64,000 bases of DNA, taken from contig OX344765.1 in NCBI GenBank assembly GCA_947034895.1, positions 9,429,001-9,493,000 of the forward strand, written 5' to 3'. Every line of letters starts with the position of its first letter. Position 1 is the stretch's first letter. Position numbers and translations under genes: made by a program. This DNA comes from Rhytidiadelphus loreus (taxonomy: Eukaryota; Streptophyta; Bryopsida; Hypnales; Hylocomiaceae). Of this stretch, positions 56,062 to 64,000 are shown piece by piece. Below the pieces are notes generated by a model. It was not told where the DNA came from, ran no database searches, and was given only the letters and a program-made list of their open reading frames with translations.

Positions 56062-59000
56062 AAATCCCCCTAAACCTCAAAGTGTGACAAATTAGAAAAT
56101 TTGACTTTTAAATATAAAATGATTTTTTTTTTAATTCTAAAAACTAAGGGATATTATTATAGTCAAGTTAACCATTTTCAAAAGAAAAATTCAAGCTCAT
56201 CGGGTTCTACCATCAAAAGTTCTAGTAGAAAACAACTCCGTCACTCTAAATGTGATGCAAAATAGGACTAGTCCTTCTTGTAATCACCCTCAGCCTCTTT
56301 ATTTATTTCTTACATAGCCTCTGAAAGTCTTACTTATTTTTATAATAGCCAAGTGCACGTTTTTGTCTAGGATGTTCTAAGTGGCCACCCCACTTGTATA
56401 AAGAGCTTGTCTTCTCATCTCTACATACTAACAATAAGTGGATTTGAAAGCTATATAACATATTTTCTAAATATATTGTATTGTGTATGGTATATTGAGT
56501 ACAACTTATTGTATTGGACATCATGTTTGCATTGGACCTAAATTATATTCGACATCTCAAGAGGTGTTGACGATGAATTCTGGACATCTAAGTGGATGTC
56601 ACAAAATGACTAGAAGTCTAGGGTGTCATCTTAAAAATTGATTTAGAAAACATTTGAATGTTTAAGCTAACATTACAAAAATGTCTGAATGTTTGAGTTG
56701 ACATATCAAAAAACAATATTTAAATTCTTAGATGGCTAAAAATTATGTTGATTAGCATGCCATATCATCCTTGCTGAATGCCACGTTAGTTTTTCCACGG
56801 CCACATTATGAACGGGACGAATGAAAAAAAAATCCTATGTATCTTCCTATGCTTGCATGGTGCTCATGTAGCCCTCACGTAGCGTTAAGGTGGTAACTAC
56901 ATGGCAAACTTTCAATACCCTATTGACCCATGTTTTTGTGGATGTTTGTTTGAAAACATCTCATGCTTAGTAAGATTTTTGATGTTTTTTTGCATGTCAA
57001 TCTTGATGCAATTTTTTGGACATCTATGTAGACATTTGCAAACACCCTACACAATATTTCCACTCAATTTTTAATACCACAAAAAAATTAGTTTTTTTCT
57101 AGAATTGGAAGCATATGACATCCAAATGAAGCCAATGAAGAGTATTTTCTTACTTCTACAACCCCTTCAAACACTCTAGGCAAATCAAAATCTTTGGAAA
57201 GTTCTAATTCCATCATCTAGAATTTTTATAGTTATTTATTTTGGCAATTTGTATTTTTATGGATTCAAATGACTTGAAAGTAGGAGTTGATGGTCTTGTA
57301 GGCTAATTTGGGCTTTTTAAAGTCGATGGTACAATTTGTTTGTCATTTAGATCTTTTTTCCAAAAGTTAAAAATAAATCTTCCAATAAATTAATTTGATT
57401 TATTTTAGTAATTAGTGGATAGTTCTAGAAAACTCTTGAAGTTAAAGGAAAAGGAGGTCTTTGAGAAATGTATAAAAGTCTACTTCTTCTTTCCCTAAAC
57501 CACCTCTTTTCTCTGTATTATCTTAGGTCCATTATAGTGAACTTTGGCTAATATAGCCAATTTGGCCAACTTTGCTAATTTGGTGTTTCTAGAGCAATTG
57601 TGCTCATTTTGTTGTTGTTGTTCAAGATTATTTTGTAGGACATTGGTGTCCCTTCAAATTTTGATTTTAGTCCTTGTCTACTTGTTTTATTGGCTTTTAA
57701 ATTATTTGGTACTAATCCTAGAGACCATTCCTACCGAATTCTAGCAATGTTATTAGTAGAAATACTCTAGCTTGCTTGTGTGTTGTATACCAAAGCTCAT
57801 CTAAACTATGAAGTGGGAATTCCATCATTCAAGAATTTTCCTAAAGTCGTGACTAACTTTGTTTTCATTACTTTGTAATCATGTGTGGAAATTATTAACT
57901 CAACTCGTTTTCCAAAAGCCTTCTTGTTATTTCCCTTTCCAACCTCATTAATATGCCTTACAATGAAGCTTTGGCCTTAGCCATTGTAAATTAGTCCTTG
58001 TTAAATTTCTCTCATACTAATTACTTATTAGTATTTGTTGCCCCAAATCCCTAGAGTGTAAAACCTTAGTTTTCCTAAACCCTAAGATAATGTAAAACTC
58101 ATACTTAGTCTTTTTTTTGGGTTAATTCTCCTTCATTAGAATAATCACAAAACTTTGATAAAATCAAAATAATGGTTATTCATCTAACCTTCAATACTAC
58201 TTGCCCCATTCCTTTGTACTTATGTATTGATTATTATTCAAAAGAAGAGCTCCATTGAGTAGCAATAAAACACCATTGAGCAACAACTAAACACCACTAG
58301 AGGACAGCTAGCGAGCAGGCTCTAAATTAACCCACCGAACCAACCTGACAAACAACTTGAGAAGCTACGGGCCATGATGCATAATTGGGATTAGGGGGTG
58401 CATACTCTATGCAACTAAGGAGGCAAATTCTATATTGTTGTTTTGCAGGTTAGAGGTTCTAGAATTATAGCTCAAAAACACAACCAATAGACTAAAAGAG
58501 TGAAGTTAAGAGGTGAAGGGAGAAGTTGTGAAGACATAGAATTTGAAGTGCAAAGAAAAGATAGAGTTGACAAATCATGATTTAGAGCTGACATTAGTAT
58601 ATAAAATAAAATAAATTTCAAGAATTGACTTTTTAAACAAGGAAAAAACACCAAAAGAAGTAATTGTTGACTTTTGGAAAGAAAAGTTATAATACTTTTG
58701 GGAGAAATCAGGGTTGCATACTACTCTAATCGCATGCTTGCCCATCCATCTGATAGAGGTGCCACATGTTGGATGTAGTCAACATGTAGTTGATTTTTTC
58801 ACAAGGTAAAATAAAGTAGACGTGGACTTACCTTGTCTACAATGTCGGACATTTGGTTGCCAACGCAAAGTTGGAGCACGAACACAAGCAAGTAGGGGTA
58901 CAAACTTTATCAAGGCAAAAATGCAAGCTAGGGAGGGGCATGGATGCATGGACAGGCGCAAACACAAGTCACAGGGGCTTTGATGTAGGGGAGGGGACAT

Positions 59001-59230
59001 AAGGGTGGGTGAGGACTCAAATTTCATTTTTGTCTTGCAATTTCAATTTTGAGAATTTTAGAGGTTGTAATATACCGTTGGAAAGGTCTTTAAAATACCT
59101 TTTCAATGGTACATTACATGCCTTTAAACTCTCAAAATTGAAATCACAAATAAATAAATTGTTGCTAAGATGGAACATGTAGGGACAAGTGGTTTAGGAT
59201 AAACAGACATGTAGAGATAGGTGGTTTAGT
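56062..59230. other. AT-rich intergenic DNA
   Basis: No gene supported. The frame at 57544-57744 (many Leu/Phe) is low-complexity. CCTAAACCCTAAG near 58075 is an isolated telomere-like word. Confidence 0.4.
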
Positions 59231-59269
59231 GAATTCAACATTGTTTTAAAATTTAACTTTAGGTTATTT

Positions 59270-61230
59270 TGGGAGATAGGTACAAGGATTTTCCATTTTA
59301 ATTGTTGAATTCAATATTGGAATAGCATCGAGATTTACATCAACTATCTTTTTAAATTTTCTTTTTAAATTCTTTGGATTAATTTAGTGGATATATAGAA
59401 GAGTTTGCCTTTAAATAGTGAATTAAACATTGGACTTATTGGAATTTACATCAATTAGGTTTAGTTTAGTTTTAGAAAATATTGAATTGCTTTAATGGGT
59501 ATGTAAAAGAGTTTGACATTTTTATTGGTGAATTGAATATTTGGGTTTGCAAGGACTTTTATCAATCACATTCTTTGTATGTTTTTTCATTTCCTTCAAA
59601 TTATTTATGTGGATTGGTACAATTTCATTCTTCAACTTTTAAAAATTACTTTGGATTACTTTAGTGGCTATGTAGAAGAATTTTGTTGGCGAATTGAACA
59701 TTGGGGTTGCACGAATTCACATGAACTACTTTAGGTTACTTTTGTAAATAGATACAAGGATTTGCCATTTCTATTGTTGAATTCAGCATTGGAGTTGGAT
59801 TGAATTTACATCAATCACATTTTTTTATTTTTCCTAAAAATCCTTGAGTTACATTACTAGGTATGTAGAAGAGTTGTCCTTTAAATTGTTGAATTGAACT
59901 TTGGATATTATTGGGATTTACATCAACTATGATTAGTTTATTTTTGAAATTTTCTTTGGATTGCTTTAGTGGGTACATAGAAGGGTTTGGCATTGTTATT
60001 GATGAATTGAACATTGGGAATTGCAAAGACTCACATCGACCACATTCTTTGCATTTTGTTTTAATTTCTTTCAAGTTACCTATGTTGATTGGTACAACCA
60101 CATTCTTATTCTTTTTAAAAATGCTTTGGATTTCTTTATTGGGTATTTAGAAGGGTTTTCTACTTTAATTGGTAAATTGAACATTTGGATTTGCAAAGAT
60201 TCACATCAACCTCATTCTTTGTATTTTGTTTTTATTTTATTAAGTTTGGGTTCCTTTCATGTGTTTGTAGAAGGGTTTGCCATTTTAATTAGTGATGTAC
60301 ATATTCACATGAACCATATTATGTTTAATTTTTTACATTTGAGTTGTTTTTGTAGGTTGATACAACCATGTTTTTTATATTTAAAAAAAAATCCTTCATA
60401 TTACTTTGATGGATATGTAGAAGCATTTGCCATTTTAATTAGTGAATTGAACATTTGGATTTGCAAAGATTCACAACCACATTCTTTGTATTTTGTTTTT
60501 ATTTCCTTTGAGTTCCTTTAGTGCATACGTAGAAGGATTTACCATTTTAATTCATTAACTGAGCATTGGGGGTGCACAGATTCACATGAACCATATATTT
60601 TTTTTACTTTGGTTTGTTTTTGTTGCTTGGTGTAACACATTTTGTTTATTTCTTTTTAAATTCTTTTAAGTTACTTTTGTGGGTATGTCAAAGATTTTTT
60701 CATTTACATGATTGAATGGAACATTGGTGTGCATAGGGTTATTCTAACCACATTCTTCCTTTTAAAAAAAAAATTCATTGAATTGGTTTTTTAAATTGGT
60801 ACAACCACATTAATTTTTTTTTATACAATTCCTTTGGGTTCCTTTTGTGTCTACGTAAAAGGGTTTGCTATGATTGAATGGAATATTAGGGTTTATACAT
60901 CCAACATTTTTCATTTTAATATTTTTCCTTTGGGTTGTTTTTGTGGGTTTAGATAACCACATTCTTCTTCTTTTTAAATTTCTTCAAGTTATTATTGTGC
61001 CTACGTTTAAGAGTTTGCCCTTTACATTGGTGATTTTGACCTTAAATATTCATAGAATTCATATTAACTAAATTTAATTTTCTTATAAAATTTTAGACAA
61101 CTTTTGTGTCTATGCACAAGGGTTTGCTATTTCAATAATTCAGTGGATGATCAAACATTGAGGCCTTGAGGGTGCATAGGATTCACAACAACCGTTTTGC
61201 AGTATTTTTAAAATAATGTTTAGGGTACAA
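59270..61230 (+). repeat. Degenerate tandem array T1
   Basis: A motif like TTGCCATTTTAATTGGTGAA followed by TTGAACATTGG recurs about 15 times, at roughly 59290, 59407, 59511, 59683, 59763, 59875, 59986, 60153, 60275, 60426, 60537, 60694, 60864, 61013 and 61125. Spacing is 80 to 170 bases, mostly about 110 or 160. Between copies, CACATCAACCACATTC and GGTACAACCACATTC modules alternate. Open frames here are by-products of the repeat. Confidence 0.75.
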
Positions 61231-61600
61231 AGGTAATTTTTAGATTACCTTTGTACCTACATGTAAGAGTATTCTATATGTAGGTAAATTGACAAATTCT
61301 TTGATATACCTACAAAAGTAATTTAAGAAACAAAAACAAAATGTGGATATACCAATCCACAAACAAAAAACAAAAAACAAACAAACAAAAACATGATGTG
61401 GTTTATGTGAATTCTTGCAACTCAAGTGCTCAATTCACCATTAAAACTCTTCTATGTAGTCACTAAAGTAATTCAAAGTAATTTTAAAAAGTAGAAGAAG
61501 AATACAATTGTACCAACCCACATGAATAATTTGAAGGAAAAAAAAATACAAAAGAATGTGATTGATATGCATCTTTGCAAGTGCACTTCCAAATGAGTTG
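61231..61600 (-). repeat. Inverted continuation of array T1
   Basis: The same modules continue on the opposite strand (CAATTCACCATTAAAACTCT at about 61424, TGTACCAACCCACAT at about 61509). The array therefore changes direction near 61235, where ACCTTTGTACCTAC-type words meet in opposite orientation. Confidence 0.65.
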
Positions 61601-61659
61601 CTTTGGGTCTAGTATGCATCATTGGCTTGCTCTTATGTTAGCACCCACATGTCCATGCC

Positions 61660-63015
61660 CCACCCGCCTAAAATTTCAAGGTTTTAAGTGAGTATCCAAA
61701 GGCACTTTGAGCCCTTAAATTAATCTTTGCCTTTGCGTCCCCACTTAGTGTCCAAAAATCTAGAAGATCTTAGAAGTGAACTTCCAGCCCTTGTGTCTAC
61801 ACCCTTGAGTTAGTGCCTAGTGTCCTTGAGTCTATCCTTTGCATGCTCGTTTAGTATCCCAAAATCTAGAAGGTTTTAGAAGTGAATTTCCAACTTGTAC
61901 ATCTACGCCCTTAAATCTATACCTTAAGTCCCTGCCCTTGCGTCTCGGGGGGGTCATTTAGAGTGTCCATTAGAAACCACGTGCGAACAAAACTTTGGAC
62001 CCCCTATATACTTTTTGATTTTTAAATAAAACAAAATTTAAAAAATATGAATAGATTTTCCTACTTTGAAAGTTTATGTTTTAAATTATTGATATTTTTA
62101 TTTGTTAATAATAATTAGTTACAAATTTTTGAAGTAAAAAGATACATTGTAGAACTGAAAAATAACTTTCACATCCCTATATTATATAAGAAAAAATTGT
62201 CTAAAAAATGAACAAAAAATTCCTAAAAATAATTCATTATTGAACGCTCATTTTGAATTGAATATTGACTCAATGGTCATCTAAATGTGTCCTCTATAAT
62301 TATTTGAGTTGAAAAACATGCCATTTTAGTTCATTTTCAACCTCTTTTAGAAATCATTTCATATTTTATTTGAGTTGGAAATTTCGGCAATAGAAACTTA
62401 TAGTCATTGTTAAACAATGGTCAAAATTTTAGGTTGAAATTATAGTTTATTGGAAACCACTTGTTCGCAAGTAGTTTGTTATAGTAGAACTAAGTGCACC
62501 CCCCAAGCCTTGCGTCCAAATTTAGTGTCCTCAAATCTAGAAGGTCTTAGAAGTGAATTTTCAACTTATACATCTGTGCCCTTAAATCTGAACCTTAAGT
62601 CCTTGCCCTTGCGTCCACACCTAATGTCCCCAAATCTAGAAGGTCTTCCAAATGAACTTTTAGCCCTTGTGTTTGTGCTTGTACCTTGAATTTACACCTT
62701 TGCATCTATACTTAGTTTTCCGAAATCTAGAAAGTCGTACAAGTAAACTTCTAGCCCTTGAGTCTACACCCTTGAGTCAATCCCAAAATCCAAAAGGTTT
62801 CACAAGTATCTTGAAATCTCATGGTTGATCAACCATCCCAAAATCTAGAAGATCTTAGAAGTGAATTTTTAGCCCTTATATATGTGTCTTTCATGTGAGC
62901 CTAGTGTCCCCAAATCCAAAAAGTCTTGCAACTAAACTTGTAGCCCTTGTATCTATGCCCTTCAATTTGCGCCCCATTATCCCCAAATCTAGAAGGTTTC
63001 ACAAGTGTCTAGAGA
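61660..63015 (+). repeat. Degenerate tandem array T2, about 70-105 bp unit
   Basis: The motif CCCCAAATCTAGAAGGTCTT, often followed by AGAAGTGAA, recurs at about 61752, 61857, 62528, 62627, 62719, 62783, 62836, 62908 and 62981. AGCCCTTGTGTCTA-type modules lie between. The array is interrupted by the hAT-like MITE at 61944-62507. Removing it and one target copy gives a 99-base spacing, in line with the neighbours. Confidence 0.8.
61944..62507 (-). mobile_element. hAT-like MITE, 564 bp, copy 2
   Basis: An opposite-orientation copy of 55490-56053 with the same length. The 8-bp duplication CCTTGCGT lies at 61936-61943 and 62508-62515, a sequence found in array T2 units. The ends begin CTCGGGGGGGT and, reversed, CTTGGGGGGT. 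Similarity to copy 1 is high through the interior and lower at the ends. Confidence 0.8.
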
Positions 63016-64000
63016 TCTCATTGTTGGTTAGTTGTCTTACAATCGAAGTTAGATTTTTTCTTTTTGGCCAATTGGTGATTTTTTGATTAATTTGTAGCTT
63101 TTACCAATTGGGAGAGTAGTCTTGCGATTTATACGTAGTATTTACCAATTATATATGAGATTGAGAGGATTGAGATGTAAAAAAACCCATAACTAATTGG
63201 TAGTTGTAGTTTTTGTTGAATCTTAGGCTTTGTAGGCGTTATTTATCCACCCTTAGTAAATGATCGATCACAACCAGGCTCTTGTTCCTATTTCTACGGG
63301 TGTCTAGTACCAATTCATTGTGCCTTCCAAGCAATAGATCTTCCTATTCCCTAATTGGTTATGGTTGCTAAAAATACACTAATTAGCTATAAGGTTCCTA
63401 AAAACTAAATTAGGCCCTAACTATTGTAGTGATTTTGGAGAGAAGTAGATACCTTCCTATTTAAGCCTATAGAGGTGGTAGATCGTTCTATTCCATTTCC
63501 AAAAATTCCAAATGCTAGCCTATCCGACCCCCTTAGCAAAAGATATTGATGGATGAAGGTTGCTATTAGTAGTGCCTAAACTTCATCCATTGATTACTAC
63601 TAAACTAAATTCCAAAACTAATTTCTAATTGGACCTCTGACCTTTAGCTATTTGTTACTTGTTATTCCTACAAATTTGTTCCTCGTGGATGAAGTTAACT
63701 ACTTTTCATCCACTATGACCTCTAAACTTCATCCGTCCATATTTCGCTCAATTTGACTATGATTTCGGCATATTTTAGGTTTTTGGAAACCTCTAGACTT
63801 CTACTTTAAGGTTCCTCTTTCAATTTTGACATGACCCTAGGTCTATCCTCCCCTAGCTCTTGGCCCTACCTGATAATTGTCAAAGTTTGAAGGTATGGAG
63901 GATGTAGGATGGGTTAGGGTCTTACCTCGTGTTGAAGTTCACACAAGAGTTGACCGAGATCCCCTTCCGACCCAATGGTTGTAGTCATCCTCCTTACTTG
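63016..64000. other. Intergenic DNA at window end
   Basis: No gene supported. GC is slightly higher than in the previous 10 kb. I see short ACTTCATCC/GATGAAG words repeated but no definable unit. Confidence 0.35.

Noticed and set aside
58070..58090. CCTAAACCCTAA telomere-like word; also CCCCTAAA at many sites
   Set aside because: No tandem telomeric array. The CCCCTAAA sites are the ends of the TTAA-flanked elements.
60021..60521. 166-codon plus-strand frame
   Set aside because: It is the translation of tandem array T1 with repeated peptide blocks; neighbouring units shift frame and contain stops.
61350..61395. CRISPR-like short AAACAAACAAAC repeats
   Set aside because: Simple AT-rich microsatellite without spacers, in a eukaryotic genome.

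Overview
This is a window from a plant-type (streptophyte) nuclear genome that is large, AT-rich and loaded with repeats. The evidence is a canonical plant Rab8/RABE GTPase split by GT-AG introns, a second three-exon gene, and long intergenic stretches full of decayed, non-autonomous DNA transposons. I cannot name the species. The RABE protein fits land plants or their close algal relatives. Coding exons are clearly more GC-rich than the surrounding DNA.

Layout. 1-0.6 kb: a small TA-flanked MITE and the 3' side of gene 1. 0.66-4.94 kb (minus): gene 1, which encodes a predicted 1102-residue, mostly disordered, Ser/Pro/Arg-rich protein ending in a CaaX prenylation box. 4.94-6.43 kb: its GC-rich upstream region. 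6.4-38 kb: gene-poor DNA with many dispersed repeats, several elements flanked by TTAA, TA-flanked MITEs, tRNA-derived SINE-like copies, two PIF/Harbinger-type elements with TTA/TAA target duplications, and a (TA)n microsatellite. 38-40.4 kb: moderately GC-rich DNA downstream of the Rab gene, with a perfect 68-bp tandem duplication. 40.39-43.91 kb (minus): complete eight-exon RABE gene with a probable 5'-UTR intron and a first non-coding exon near 44.6-44.95 kb. 45-59 kb: repeats, including a CACTA-type foldback MITE, a two-unit TIR element and TTAA elements. 59.2-63.0 kb: two different degenerate tandem arrays. Two 564-bp hAT-like MITEs in opposite orientation lie at 55.5 and 61.9 kb, the second inside an array.

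Only two genes are well supported and nothing links their functions. RABE proteins act in Golgi-to-plasma-membrane secretion. The gene 1 product would be lipid-anchored if its C-terminal box is used. No transposase, reverse transcriptase or integrase reading frame was recognised, so the mobile DNA seen here depends on enzymes encoded elsewhere or is dead. The most unusual signal is the set of elements bounded by TTAA with inverted ends starting CCC(C)T, which resemble piggyBac-type ends. Element borders and exon borders were read by eye from the sequence and have not been tested by alignment software.
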